A stretch of DNA of 64,000 bases from Aeromicrobium phoceense (GCF_013868155.1 NZ_JACEOG010000001.1:1798001-1862000), one strand, 5' to 3'; shown: positions 46,931 through 56,118, numbered from the stretch's first letter. Notes: a model not told the origin generated them from the sequence alone. Program-made: numbers and translations.

Positions 46931-49465
46931 TCACCGTCGCGTGCGGGGTTGGTTCGTCCGTCGGGTGGCCGGCGCGTTGCGGGGATCGTCGGGCCAGGAG
47001 TGCTTGGGGTAGCGCCCGCGCAGGTCGGCACGCACCCCCGGATAGCCGTTGTCCCAGAAGGACTCCAGGTCTGCCGTGACGGCGGCCGGGCGCCGGGCGG
47101 GGGAGAGCAGGTGCAGCAGGAGCGGAACCCTGCCCTCCGCGAGACGTGGCACGTCTTTCCAGCCGAAGACCTCCTGCAGCCGCACGGCGAGCACTGGCTG
47201 CTCCTGCGAGTAGTCGATCCGCACGATCGATCCGCTGGGCACTTCCACTCGCTCGGGAGCCAGCTCGTCGAGTCGTCCAGCCTGCGGCCACGGCAACAAC
47301 GCCCGCAGCGCGCCGACGACGTCGATGCGGCGAAGGTGCTGCGCCGAGCGGACCCGCGCCAGCTGCGGCCCGAGCCACGACTGGAGGTTCTGCGTCAGCG
47401 CCTCGTCGCTCACGTCGGGCCAGGGATCACCGAGGGCCCGGTGCAGGAAGTCGAGGCGAGCGCGCAGCGCCGTGGCCGCCTCCGACCAGGTGAGGAGGCC
47501 GATGCCCTCGCTCTCCAGCGCCTCCTGGATGGCCTCGGTCACGGCTTCCACCGGTGGGTCGCTGAGGGGGACGGAGCCGAGCTCGATCGCGCCGAGCAGC
47601 GTGCGGCGCCGGGCCAGGACCCGCCCGCCGGTCCAGCCGACCTCGTCCACCTCGGTCCACAGCGAGCCCGCCGCCTCCAGCGCGAGGTCCTCGGTGAGCG
47701 GTGCCGCTGACCGGATGCGGGCCTCCCGCTGCCCGGACCGGCGATCCGCATCGGCGACCGCGAGCCACTCCAGGCCGGCCAGGGGGCCCGGGTCGCGCTG
47801 GTCGAAGGCCGCGCCGGTTCCGGACGTCATCAGGTAGCTCGACCCACCGGAGCGCTTGCGCGCGATCCGGTCCGGGTGGGCGAGGGCGACGACGGGCCCC
47901 ACCGCCACGTCATCGGTCAGGGCTGGGGCGTGCCGGTCAGCACCCTGATCCTTCGCACCCTGCTCTTTCGCGACCGCCTCCAACCGCTTGACCTGGGTGC
48001 GCCACGAGCCTGATCGGTGCCCTCCACGCAATGAACGAAGCGCCGCCACCAGGTCTCCAACGGGAGCACGAACGTCCTCGCTGAGCATGGCGACGACCTC
48101 GGCGGCCCGCTTCGTTCCGACGAGACCGGCCCCGTCGATGAGCGCCCGTGCGAGCCTGGGGTCGACCGGCACGCCTGCGATGACCCGGCCGCGCGGGGTG
48201 GCGGTTCCGTCCTCGGTGATCGCGCCGAGGTCCACCAGCACCTGCCGGGCTGCCGACAGCGCGTGCGGCGGCGGCTGGTCGAGGAGGGCCAGCTCGCGAA
48301 GGTCGTGACTTCCCCAGCACGCCAGCTCGAGGGTGAAGGCGGTCAGGTCGGCGGTGGCGATCTCGGGTTCGGGGTGAGGTGCCAGGTGCGCGTGCTCCGC
48401 CTTCGACCAGCACCGCAGGACCGCGCCCGGTCCGAGACGGCCGGCTCGTCCAGCTCGCTGGTCGGCCGCGGCCCGGCTGACGGCGACCGTGACCAGCGAG
48501 GCGAGTCCGCGCCGGTGGTCGGTGCGCGGCTCTCGCGAGAAACCGGCGTCCACCACGACGCGCACGCCGGGCACCGTCAGCGACGACTCGGCGACCGCGG
48601 TCGAGACGATCACGCGGCGACGCGGACCCTCGGTGAGCGCGCGGTCCTGCTCGGCGCTGGACAGGCGGCCGTGCAGGGCGTGCACGTCGGCGTCCACTCC
48701 GGTCAGGCGACGGATGGTCGCGTCGACCTCCGCGACACCGGGCACGAAGACGAGGACGTCTCCTTCTTGCTCGGCGAGCGCACGCCGGACGGTCGCGGCG
48801 ACGTGGTCGTGGAAGGCGGGAGTGATGCCTCGGTCGTCGGTGCGGCGCGACCCGGGCGGCAGCGGGCACCAGACCGTATCCACCGGGTGCAGGGCACCGG
48901 GGACGGTGATCACCGGTGCGGGGTCGTGGCCGCCGAGCAGCGCGGCCGTGCGCTCGGCCTCGATGGTGGCGGACATCGCCACCAGGGTCAGGTCCTCACG
49001 GAGGTTCGCCCGGATGTCGATCAGCAGAGCGAGGGTGAGGTCGGCGTCGAGGTGGCGTTCGTGCACCTCGTCGAGGACGACGGCGCCGACGCTGGCGAGC
49101 TCGGGATCGTGCTGGATCCGCCGGAGCAGCAGGCCGGTGGTGACCACCTCGACCTGCGTGCGTCGACTGGTGCGCCGGTCCCCGCGCACGGAGTAGCCGA
49201 CCGTCTCGCCGACCGGTTCCCCGAGCAGGCTCGCCAGCCTCCGGGCAGCGGCGCGTGCCGCGATGCGACTGGGCTGTGTGACGACGACCCGTCCGGACAC
49301 GACGCCGGCGACCGCGGGCGGGACCAAGGTCGTCTTGCCGGTGCCGGGCGGCGCATGGACCACCGCGACGCCACGGCTGCGGAGCGCCTCGTCGAGTGCG
49401 GCCAGGCCCGCCGTGACCGGGAGGTCTGGGGGTGCGGCGAGCAGGCTGCGCAGCGGGTCGGACAC
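46931..49465 (-). CDS. hrpB: ATP-dependent RNA helicase HrpB
   Basis: An 844-residue DEAH/RHA helicase. Walker A is HAPPGTGKTTLVPP, Walker B the DEVH form VVLDEVHERHLD, with motif III MSATIE, motif V VIVSTAVAESSLTVPGV and motif VI QRAGRAGRLGPG. After the helicase core come the HA2 and the HrpB-specific C-terminal domain (GRVPLLLHLLSPARRPAAVTADL). The cellular role of HrpB is poorly defined in general. GTG 49465 is the start that begins SDPLRSLLAAPPDLPV, the family's usual opening; CAGACT six bases upstream may be the -10. It is divergent from a thioesterase gene. Confidence 0.93.
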   Translation of the reverse strand: MSDPLRSLLAAPPDLPVTAGLAALDEALRSRGVAVVHAPPGTGKTTLVPPAVAGVVSGRVVVTQPSRIAARAAARRLASLLGEPVGETVGYSVRGDRRTSRRTQVEVVTTGLLLRRIQHDPELASVGAVVLDEVHERHLDADLTLALLIDIRANLREDLTLVAMSATIEAERTAALLGGHDPAPVITVPGALHPVDTVWCPLPPGSRRTDDRGITPAFHDHVAATVRRALAEQEGDVLVFVPGVAEVDATIRRLTGVDADVHALHGRLSSAEQDRALTEGPRRRVIVSTAVAESSLTVPGVRVVVDAGFSREPRTDHRRGLASLVTVAVSRAAADQRAGRAGRLGPGAVLRCWSKAEHAHLAPHPEPEIATADLTAFTLELACWGSHDLRELALLDQPPPHALSAARQVLVDLGAITEDGTATPRGRVIAGVPVDPRLARALIDGAGLVGTKRAAEVVAMLSEDVRAPVGDLVAALRSLRGGHRSGSWRTQVKRLEAVAKEQGAKDQGADRHAPALTDDVAVGPVVALAHPDRIARKRSGGSSYLMTSGTGAAFDQRDPGPLAGLEWLAVADADRRSGQREARIRSAAPLTEDLALEAAGSLWTEVDEVGWTGGRVLARRRTLLGAIELGSVPLSDPPVEAVTEAIQEALESEGIGLLTWSEAATALRARLDFLHRALGDPWPDVSDEALTQNLQSWLGPQLARVRSAQHLRRIDVVGALRALLPWPQAGRLDELAPERVEVPSGSIVRIDYSQEQPVLAVRLQEVFGWKDVPRLAEGRVPLLLHLLSPARRPAAVTADLESFWDNGYPGVRADLRGRYPKHSWPDDPRNAPATRRTNQPRTRR

Positions 49466-49543
49466 TCCTGCAGTCTGCCCGACATGCCGCGTCCCACCCC
49501 GCCGCGGACGCATCTTCACGGGGCAGGCGGGTACAGAGACCAC

Positions 49544-49918
49544 GTGACTGACACCAACCACGGCTTTCTCACGACGATCGGCGCCCATTCCCCCGAGGCA
49601 GCCGACGGCCAGGCGACGCTGACCATGGACGTCGACAACCGGCATCTCAACGCCGCCGGCACCGTCCACGGCGGACTGCTCGCGACCTTGGTCGACACGA
49701 CGATGGGCGCAGCGATCCTCAGCCTCGTGGAGGACGAGACGCCTGCCACGAGTCAGCTCACGGTCACCTATCTCCGCCCCGGCAAGCCGGGCCGGCTCAC
49801 GGTCACCTCGAAGGTGCGCAAGCGCGGCGACAGGCTCACCATCTGCGAGTCCGAGGTGGAGCAGGACGGGAAGTCGCTGGTGCACGCGCTGGCGACCTTC
49901 GCGCTCACAGAGAACTGA
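49544..49918 (+). CDS. PaaI-family hotdog thioesterase
   Basis: A 124-residue hotdog-fold acyl-CoA thioesterase. The signature NAAGTVHGGLLATLVDTTMGAAI carries the Asn and the catalytic-helix acidic residue, followed by TSQLTVTYLRPGKPGRLTV and a C-terminal ALATFALTEN. The substrate is probably an aromatic or short acyl-CoA (family knowledge). The GTG at 49544 is the first start codon at the fold boundary. Confidence 0.88.
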   Translation: MTDTNHGFLTTIGAHSPEAADGQATLTMDVDNRHLNAAGTVHGGLLATLVDTTMGAAILSLVEDETPATSQLTVTYLRPGKPGRLTVTSKVRKRGDRLTICESEVEQDGKSLVHALATFALTEN

Positions 49919-50005
49919 CTCGCCGACGAGCAGCGACGGACCTCGCTCCTAGGGCAAAGTCGTGGTTTCCAGGTCCGGGTGTTCCGAACCCGATAGACAA
50001 TGCAC

Positions 50006-50191
50006 ATGAAGAAGATTGCGATTGAGTTCGACGGAAGCGTGAAAGACGCGAGAGCCCTCGCAAGAGCAGTCGCGTACGTATTCGAGTCGAGTCGCGTAGA
50101 TGATGGTGCGACTTACATCGAAGGATTCTCGATGAACAAGACCGACAAGTGGCAGGCCGGGGATCCGGCGATCACCATCACGGAGCGGTAG
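50006..50191 (+). CDS. Small hypothetical protein
   Basis: A 61-residue soluble protein (MKKIAIEFDGSVKDARALA...) with no recognised family. The GC content drops here compared with the flanking genes. TAGACA six bases before ATG 50006 fits the leaderless -10 pattern seen elsewhere; an ATG at 50000 is also in frame. The sequence has balanced composition and a plausible beta-alpha opening, so it is more likely real than chance. It is flanked by one of two GTTCCGAACCCGA direct repeats (49981). Confidence 0.5.
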   Translation: MKKIAIEFDGSVKDARALARAVAYVFESSRVDDGATYIEGFSMNKTDKWQAGDPAITITER

Positions 50192-50281
50192 CGTCGGTGC
50201 CCGAACTTTAAGGCGAGGGACAGGACCAGCCCGCGTGAGCGGCAATGGCGCGCGCCTCTGACGAATCGCCCGCGGCGTTCC

Positions 50282-50761
50282 TCACCGCCACCATCTGAAG
50301 TTGCGGCTCCGCCTCGTGAGATCCGAACTTGCCTTCCCGAGGGCCTCGTTAAGCAGTTCGTGGACATCCTTCGACAGCCGACTGAGGTGTTGGTCGTCAC
50401 TCGCGCCGTTCAGACGTCCTACGCTGCTCCGGGCGCTCTCGAGGCATCCTCTCAACGCTTCGTCGCCGCTGAGAATGGCGACTTGACCGATAGCTGAACG
50501 AGACCGGGTATTGGCACGATAAGCCTCTTGGCGAAGGGGTACGCGATCCGCCTCTGGCAGATCGTCGAGCCGGGCTTTGACACGGTTGAACGTGGCCCGA
50601 TGATATTCGTACAGGCTCGCCGAACACTCACCGAAGGTGGTGAGTTTCGCGTCCAGTATCCGTTCATCACGCACCGCTTCGCGCTGGCCTCTGCCCGCCA
50701 ACCACGCCCCACTCAAGGTCGCGAGAAAGCCCATGGCGGCGACTGCGATGGTGGCATCCAC
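50282..50761 (-). CDS. Hypothetical membrane-anchored protein
   Basis: A 159-residue protein with one N-terminal hydrophobic helix (ATIAVAAMGFLATLSGAWLAG) followed by a charged, helical cytoplasmic part (GQREAVRDERILDAKLTTF...). Similar one-helix proteins of unknown function are frequent in actinobacterial accessory regions. GTG 50761 lies seven bases after TAGGCT (50769-50774, minus strand), and GGAGG is also adjacent, which supports expression. It lies in the lower-GC stretch that starts near 49.95 kb. Confidence 0.6.
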   Translation of the reverse strand: MDATIAVAAMGFLATLSGAWLAGRGQREAVRDERILDAKLTTFGECSASLYEYHRATFNRVKARLDDLPEADRVPLRQEAYRANTRSRSAIGQVAILSGDEALRGCLESARSSVGRLNGASDDQHLSRLSKDVHELLNEALGKASSDLTRRSRNFRWWR

Positions 50762-51025
50762 CCTCCGCAGCCTAAGCCGCTTCCACTCTCCAAGAGGCCT
50801 TTTCGCGCTTAGGAGGAAAGCGTCAGCGCCGCGGGCAAGTTTCCCGTTGGGCTGACCATGGCTCGCGCGGCGCGCACCCTAGTTCGCCATCTCAAGCAAA
50901 GCGTTCCGAACCCGAAGGAGGACGTCAGGCCCTTCATCGCGAGCATCACCAACGCGGCGGAATGCACGACCCCACGCGGCCCCGAGGCCGAGAGTGAGGC
51001 GTGCAGTCTCGGGTACACGATCACC

Positions 51026-52006
51026 ATGAGCCTCTCCATCGGATGCACCCTCATGTGCGAGCAGTCCCCGCCCACGAAGCTGGTGAAGTACGCCCAGAAG
51101 GCCGAGGAGGTGGGGTTCCCGTTCGCCGTCATGAGCGACCACTTCAACCCGTGGCTGGACGAGCAGGGTCACAGCCCGAACGCGTGGGTGACCCTCGGCG
51201 CGGTCGCCAACGCCACGCAGACGCTGGAGCTGATGACGTACGTGACGTGCCCGATCGGGCGCTACCACCCGACGGTCGTGGCGCAGCAGGCCGCAACGCT
51301 CGGCGTCCTTAGCGAGGGACGCTTCTCGCTGGGCCTGGGCGCGGGGGAGAACCTCAACGAGCACGTGATCGGCGAGGGCTGGGACCCCGTCAACGAGCGT
51401 CACGAGCGGTTCGCCGAGGCGCTCCAGATCATCAGCGAGCTCTTCGAGGGCGGGTACGTCAACTTCGTCGGCGACCACTACCGGGTCGACTCCGCGAAGC
51501 TCTGGGACCTGCCGGAGACGCGCGTGCCCATCGGCGTCGCGGTCAGCGGCCCCCAGTCGATCGAGATCGCCGCTCCCTGGGCCGACTTCATGATCGCCGT
51601 CGAGCCCGACGGCGATGCGGTCAAGAACTTCGACGAGGCGACCACCGCGAAGAAGCCGGCCCGCAAGGTCGGTCAACTGCCGATCTCATGGGACTCCGAC
51701 CAGGACAAGGCGCTGGCTCGAGCCCATGAGCAGTTCCGCTGGTTCGCCGGCGGGTGGAAGGTCAACGCCGAGCTGCCCGGCCCGTCCGCGTTCGACGCGG
51801 CGAGCCAGTTCGTGCGCCCCGAGGATGTCGCTGAGCAGATGGCTTGCGGCAACGACATCGACGCCGTGATCGAGGCCGTTCGGCCGTTCGCCGAGGCTGG
51901 CTTCACCGACCTCGCGCTGCTCCAGATCGGCGACGAGGGGCAGGACGAATTCTTCGAGGCGGCGCCTGAGATCCTGGCGGCTTTGAACCAGACCCTTACG
52001 GCCTAG
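51026..52006 (+). CDS. F420-dependent LLM-class oxidoreductase (TIGR03557-like)
   Basis: A 326-residue luciferase-like TIM-barrel enzyme. MSLSIGCTLMCEQSPPTKLVKYAQKAEEVGF is the standard first strand and helix. GRYHPTVVAQQAATLGVLSEGRFSLGLGAGENLNEH is the conserved F420-binding region, and PIGVAVSGPQSIEIAA follows. It resembles the F420-dependent glucose-6-phosphate dehydrogenase-like subfamily; substrate unknown. The frame is open upstream to 50858, but the fold starts at ATG 51026, so the 264 bases before it are treated as non-coding. Confidence 0.9.
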   Translation: MSLSIGCTLMCEQSPPTKLVKYAQKAEEVGFPFAVMSDHFNPWLDEQGHSPNAWVTLGAVANATQTLELMTYVTCPIGRYHPTVVAQQAATLGVLSEGRFSLGLGAGENLNEHVIGEGWDPVNERHERFAEALQIISELFEGGYVNFVGDHYRVDSAKLWDLPETRVPIGVAVSGPQSIEIAAPWADFMIAVEPDGDAVKNFDEATTAKKPARKVGQLPISWDSDQDKALARAHEQFRWFAGGWKVNAELPGPSAFDAASQFVRPEDVAEQMACGNDIDAVIEAVRPFAEAGFTDLALLQIGDEGQDEFFEAAPEILAALNQTLTA

Positions 52007-52087
52007 ACAAGGTGCTCTGAAGCTCACTGGTGGTACTGACCTCTGAATCTTCGGACGCCACGAGGCAGAGTTAGTACCGTCGCAGGC

Positions 52088-53209
52088 ATGACTCTCGATC
52101 CAGGCTCACCGGATGCAGCAGCGGCGCGGGGCCGCGAGGAGGGGGCCCTCTCAAATCAACTCATAAGACTGAACGACGAAGTAGCAGGTCTACGTGACCT
52201 GTCTGATCGTATGAGTGCCCATGGCATCGCGCATGAAGGGGAAGAGGTCACTCTGCTGTCGGATCTTGTAGGTGTGTTAGTGGCGATCTGGACCCAGTGT
52301 GGAATTAATGTGCTCGAAAAGGATCCGGATGCCCCGACGCCGGTGATAGAGATCATGAGGACATTTCGGGTGGACGCCGAGATCTATGCGCTGACGAGCA
52401 CCGTGCCGGACGGAGTCCGAGAGAAAATCAGAAAGTCGATCCGGCGAGAGGTCGCGCAAGCGTCGGAGAAGCTTGAAGCAGCGATTCGCTCAACGTTCGC
52501 TGAGGCGTCCGAGTACGCCGCGGTCGACGAAGGGGGGCGGCCCATAGACTACGCCGACCAATCCAGAGTCTGGTGGCGAACTTGCCGCCACCTCGGGCAA
52601 TACGCACGAGAACTGGACCGAATGGAGGCCGCCGCGGAGAAGGCGGCTCTCTTCGCCGGGAAGACCGACGAGGCAGCGCAAGTACTTGCTGAGACCACGG
52701 CGAAGGTTGATGAGCAAGTGCAACGGGCTAAGGCGGCTGCGAACACTGAAGCGAATGGGAACCTCGCGAGCCACTTCAAAGAGCTCGCCGATAAGGAATT
52801 AGGTGCAGCTTTCCGCTATCGAGCCTTCGCCGTGACTTTGGTCGCATTGGCCGTAGGTATTTCTTTCGTTATCCACTCAAGTTCGAAGGGCAGCCAATGG
52901 AGTGAGCTTCCCTCCTATCTTCCGGGACTGGCCCTTACGTTGACCGGTGTGTATCTAGCACGTCTCGCCGGGCCGCACTTCCATCTGGGGAAGTGGGCAG
53001 CAGCGGTTGAAGTCCAGTTGAAGTCATTCGAAGGTTTCACCGGCGTCGTCGAGGACGGTGGCATTAGAGAGCGCATGCGTGAGGAGTTTGGCCGGCGTGT
53101 GCTGGGCCCCCCGCCGCTGTTCGATGCCAGCGCGGAACCGACGCCGGGGTTGACCACCACAGACGTGCTCCAGATCCTCGCAGCAGTGCGCCGCCAAGAC
53201 TCGAAGTGA
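52088..53209 (+). CDS. Uncharacterised two-helix membrane protein with long helical N-terminus
   Basis: A 373-residue protein not recognised as a known family. Residues 15-240 are mostly charged helix and likely coiled coil (QLIRLNDEVAGLRDLSDRM; REKIRKSIRREVAQASEKLE; VDEQVQRAKAAANTEANG). Two membrane helices follow at 246-264 and 277-295, with a cytoplasmic tail. Base composition is lower in GC than in core genes and codon choice is relaxed, which suggests acquisition. TACCGT (52075-52080) seven bases before the ATG is a good leaderless -10. It is convergent with the TIR/deoxyribosyltransferase-like gene, 162 bases apart. Confidence 0.7.
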   Translation: MTLDPGSPDAAAARGREEGALSNQLIRLNDEVAGLRDLSDRMSAHGIAHEGEEVTLLSDLVGVLVAIWTQCGINVLEKDPDAPTPVIEIMRTFRVDAEIYALTSTVPDGVREKIRKSIRREVAQASEKLEAAIRSTFAEASEYAAVDEGGRPIDYADQSRVWWRTCRHLGQYARELDRMEAAAEKAALFAGKTDEAAQVLAETTAKVDEQVQRAKAAANTEANGNLASHFKELADKELGAAFRYRAFAVTLVALAVGISFVIHSSSKGSQWSELPSYLPGLALTLTGVYLARLAGPHFHLGKWAAAVEVQLKSFEGFTGVVEDGGIRERMREEFGRRVLGPPPLFDASAEPTPGLTTTDVLQILAAVRRQDSK

Positions 53210-53371
53210 GACCCAATGCTTCTCGTCCACCACCGCAGGCATATCCGGGCAAGCGGCCGGCGAAGGCGCGACCTCATGGGCACTTTGCGACGGAATGCCG
53301 AATTTCTACTCCGATGAAGGAATTCCTCGAATCCAACACTCAGAGGCAACCTCGACGCGGAAACGTAGGGG

Positions 53372-54727
53372 TTATGCAGTCGTCGTCACGCCTGGTAGGT
53401 GCCGCCAGAATGACGGCGCAAAGATGCTCAACGGATTCTCGACTTCAGCAGTCTCATCCAGAGTCTTTCGTATTTGAGCCGCGATCTGCGCCTTGAGTGA
53501 CTCCAACTGCGGAACCAGCGTGTAGATATCGGTTGTGTCGACGACGATCGTTCGGACCTGTCCAATGTCGAATGGAAGCCTGTCCGCAGCACGACTGATC
53601 TGGACGATTGGGCGCCTAACCGCGTGCCGCAGCGCCAACTCGTAGAAGACATTCGGGTTGTGGAAGGAGAGGTCAACAATGACGAGCTTGCTGTGGACGA
53701 TGTGTTCGATGATTTGACCGGTGATCATACCGGCCTCGCCAATCTTGTCCGCCCGCACGAGACTCAGGCCGAACTCCGCAAGAGCAGGCTCAACGAGCGC
53801 GCCCATGAACAAGTCAGCGTGCTTGCGCTGTTCGCTGCCGTCCTCGCCAATTGGTGAGATGTAGAAGCATGCCGACTCGTAGCCGGCATTCTGAATCTGT
53901 TCCGGAGTAGCGATCGGAGACTGCCGCTGGGAGACCGTGGACCGCACGATTGCCGGCTGCGCGGCCGTCTGGGGGAGGAAGTCGTCGATGACGGTGTCGA
54001 TGCTGAGCAGGCGCTCGGCGCCGCTGATTGACCGCAGCACTCCAACGAACTTCGTGTTGACCGTAAACGTCTCCACGCATTCGGTCGCATCCTCCTCTGG
54101 GATGCCCGCCTCTCTGGCCCTGTCGATGAGCACCGCCTGTACGGGCAAACGGTTGCCAATGTAGGAGTCGTAGAGACTCTTGAAAACCTCGACTGACTCG
54201 ATTGCCAACTTAAATCTGGCACGGATTCTCGCCGCAGGAGAGGTGTCCTCGCTGACGGCGTAAAGTCCGTCGTCGGTGAGCTCAATGAACTCGGACGAGT
54301 AACTGCCTTTCGTGAGCCCGTACTTGGCGCTGTTAGTGATCAGTTGTCTGCTCGCGCCGCTGTCGGGGCTCTTGCCGAGATTGTCGAACAATGTGATTCG
54401 TCGCACGGGCTGCCCAGCGCCCGTCTCGTACACCGCGGTCGCAAGTTCCAACGCATCCTCAAATGTTGCCGCTGGAAAGAGTGTCGTTCGACGCTGACGC
54501 TTCGGCTTCGAAGGGCGCTCACTCTCGGAGGCTTTCCTCGGCGCAGTGCTTTTCCTTGGTGAGTGCTTGGCCGCGACTTTCTTCGCGGGAGTGGGTGCCT
54601 TGGCCCCGCTCTCGTCGAGAGCTCCGTCAGCAGCGTCCCCGGGCTCGACGGGTGTCGGCGCCGCTGCACCGCCTCTAAGCGTGACGTCGCTGATCGATTC
54701 GGGCGTCGCATCGATTGTGCCGGTCAT
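53372..54727 (-). CDS. Putative effector: DUF5343-like domain plus nucleoside-deoxyribosyltransferase/TIR-like domain
   Basis: A 451-residue protein. Residues 1-80 are a disordered Lys/Pro/Ala-rich linker. Residues 82-250 resemble DUF5343-type winged-helix regions (GKSPDSGASRQLITNSAKYG; LTDDGLYAV). Residues 286-422 match the domain with CFYISPIGEDGSEQRKHAD, LVRADKIGEAGMITGQI and VIVDLSFHNPNVFYELALRHA, related to nucleoside 2-deoxyribosyltransferases and TIR-like folds. E363 in FYELA and D352 are catalytic candidates. NAD or nucleotide cleavage in antiviral defence is an inference. ATG 54727 has GGAGGG six bases upstream. Codon use and GC are unlike core genes. The 298 bases upstream hold no gene. 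Confidence 0.75.
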   Translation of the reverse strand: MTGTIDATPESISDVTLRGGAAAPTPVEPGDAADGALDESGAKAPTPAKKVAAKHSPRKSTAPRKASESERPSKPKRQRRTTLFPAATFEDALELATAVYETGAGQPVRRITLFDNLGKSPDSGASRQLITNSAKYGLTKGSYSSEFIELTDDGLYAVSEDTSPAARIRARFKLAIESVEVFKSLYDSYIGNRLPVQAVLIDRAREAGIPEEDATECVETFTVNTKFVGVLRSISGAERLLSIDTVIDDFLPQTAAQPAIVRSTVSQRQSPIATPEQIQNAGYESACFYISPIGEDGSEQRKHADLFMGALVEPALAEFGLSLVRADKIGEAGMITGQIIEHIVHSKLVIVDLSFHNPNVFYELALRHAVRRPIVQISRAADRLPFDIGQVRTIVVDTTDIYTLVPQLESLKAQIAAQIRKTLDETAEVENPLSIFAPSFWRHLPGVTTTA

Positions 54728-55025
54728 ATGGCCCTCCAGAGGATCACGTCGGTCGGCGCGGGGAATGTACACCGGCACGGCGTGCACCGTGCTGGTTCGA
54801 TTGTGAACGAAACCACTGAGAGAATCCGGAGTTCGTCTCCGATTCCCCGAACGCTCGTCGTTCGAATGAACAATGCGGAACCGGCTATGTGACACCTCCA
54901 ACGACGGCGCGATACGGAACGCCGTCGCGATGTCGTAGCCCTTTCAGGCACAGTGAAACGGTCCGAGGCCAGGGCTCTGGCCCGTCCCCGAGGCCATGTC
55001 CGCGCCCACGCCATAGAGTCGAACC

Positions 55026-56060
55026 GTGGAGCAGACGCGCGCGGTCGACCTCGTTCTCGAGGGCGGGGGAGTCAAGGGGATCGCCCTGGTGGGCGCCGCG
55101 ACCGCGCTGGCTGAGCACGGTTACACGTTCGCGCGGATCGGCGGGTCGTCGGCCGGGGCGATGGTGGGCTCGGTGATGGCGGCAATGCAGCACGCGGGCG
55201 AGCCGTTCAGTCGTGTCGACGACATCATGCGCACGATCGACTACAGCGCGTTCCTCGACCGTCGCAAGCGCGGCGCGATGCTGGGGTGGTGGCCGCGGGC
55301 CGCCGACGCGTGGGGCGTGATGTTCCACCTCGGGGCGCACCCCGGCCGCCACATGGAGCAGTGGCTGAAGGGCGTCCTGGGCGACCTCGGCGTGCGTACT
55401 TTCGGCGACCTCTACTTCGACGACCCGGGCAGCGCGCTGCCGCAGGGCCAGTCGTACCGCCTCGTGGTCACCGCCAGCGACCTCTCCCGCCAGCGGGCCA
55501 TGTTCCTGCCCTGGGACCTGCCCGCCCACGGCCACGACCCCGACGAGTACTCGGTGGCGCGGGCGGTGCGCGCGTCGGCCGCCATCCCGTTCCTGTTCGA
55601 GCCCGTCCGGCTGAAGTCGAAGTACGGCACCCTGACGCTGGCCGACGGCTCGCTCCTGCGCAGCTACCCAATCGAATTGTTCGACCGGCGCGACGGGTTG
55701 CCGAGCCGCTGGCCCACCCTCGGCGTGCGGCTCAGCTCCCCGGCGGGGGAGCGGGCGAAGGCCAAGCCCGTCACGTCGCCACTGTCGTTGCTGACGAACC
55801 TCATCTTCACCACCGTCGACTCCACCCAGGTGCGCCACGTCAGCGACCCGGCCGCGATCGACCGCAGCATCTTCGCCAAGCCGAAGGGCGTGCGCTGGAC
55901 CGACTTCGATCTCACGCCCGAGCAGCGCACGAGCCTGTTCGAGTCGGGCCACAAGGCGGCCACCGCCTGGGTCGAGCGGAACCCTTCCGGGCCGCCGGTT
56001 CCCGAGCCCGTCGAGGCTGCCGACGTCATCCCGTCGTGGCGTCCCGAGCCCATCGAGTGA
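55026..56060 (+). CDS. Patatin-like phospholipase
   Basis: A 344-residue patatin. It has the oxyanion motif LEGGGVKGIAL, the nucleophile elbow GGSSAGAMVG and the catalytic Asp in LADGSLLRSYP (here DGS rather than DGG/A). It acts as a lipid acyl hydrolase, probably cytosolic or membrane-associated, as no signal peptide is present. GTG 55026 follows TAGAGT (55014-55019) by six bases: leaderless. Patatins can be defence effectors, but this one has normal high GC and its own promoter. Confidence 0.9.
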   Translation: MEQTRAVDLVLEGGGVKGIALVGAATALAEHGYTFARIGGSSAGAMVGSVMAAMQHAGEPFSRVDDIMRTIDYSAFLDRRKRGAMLGWWPRAADAWGVMFHLGAHPGRHMEQWLKGVLGDLGVRTFGDLYFDDPGSALPQGQSYRLVVTASDLSRQRAMFLPWDLPAHGHDPDEYSVARAVRASAAIPFLFEPVRLKSKYGTLTLADGSLLRSYPIELFDRRDGLPSRWPTLGVRLSSPAGERAKAKPVTSPLSLLTNLIFTTVDSTQVRHVSDPAAIDRSIFAKPKGVRWTDFDLTPEQRTSLFESGHKAATAWVERNPSGPPVPEPVEAADVIPSWRPEPIE

Positions 56061-56069
56061 AGTCGATGG

Positions 56070-56118
56070 CTTCATTTCTCGGTAATGAAGGTATATGCTT
56101 CATTCCATGGAAATGAAG
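56070..56118 (+). promoter_or_regulatory. Tandem palindromic operators over the satD-like promoter
   Basis: Two identical sites, CTTCATT-N7-AATGAAG, at 56070-56090 and 56098-56118, with centres 28 bases apart. TATGCT (56094-56099) lies between and into the second site as the -10, and ATG 56107 is seven bases after it. The 17 bases before the -10 begin at TTCATT (56071-56076), the likely -35, inside site 1. A dimeric regulator on both sites would cover the whole promoter and start. Confidence 0.7.

Noticed and set aside
50858-51025. N-terminal extension of the LLM oxidoreductase
   Set aside because: The added 56 residues have no similarity to the fold, which starts properly at ATG 51026.
55026-56060. 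Patatin gene as part of the neighbouring defence-like stretch
   Set aside because: It returns to high GC, has its own leaderless promoter and is not paired with a CD-NTase or other sensor gene.
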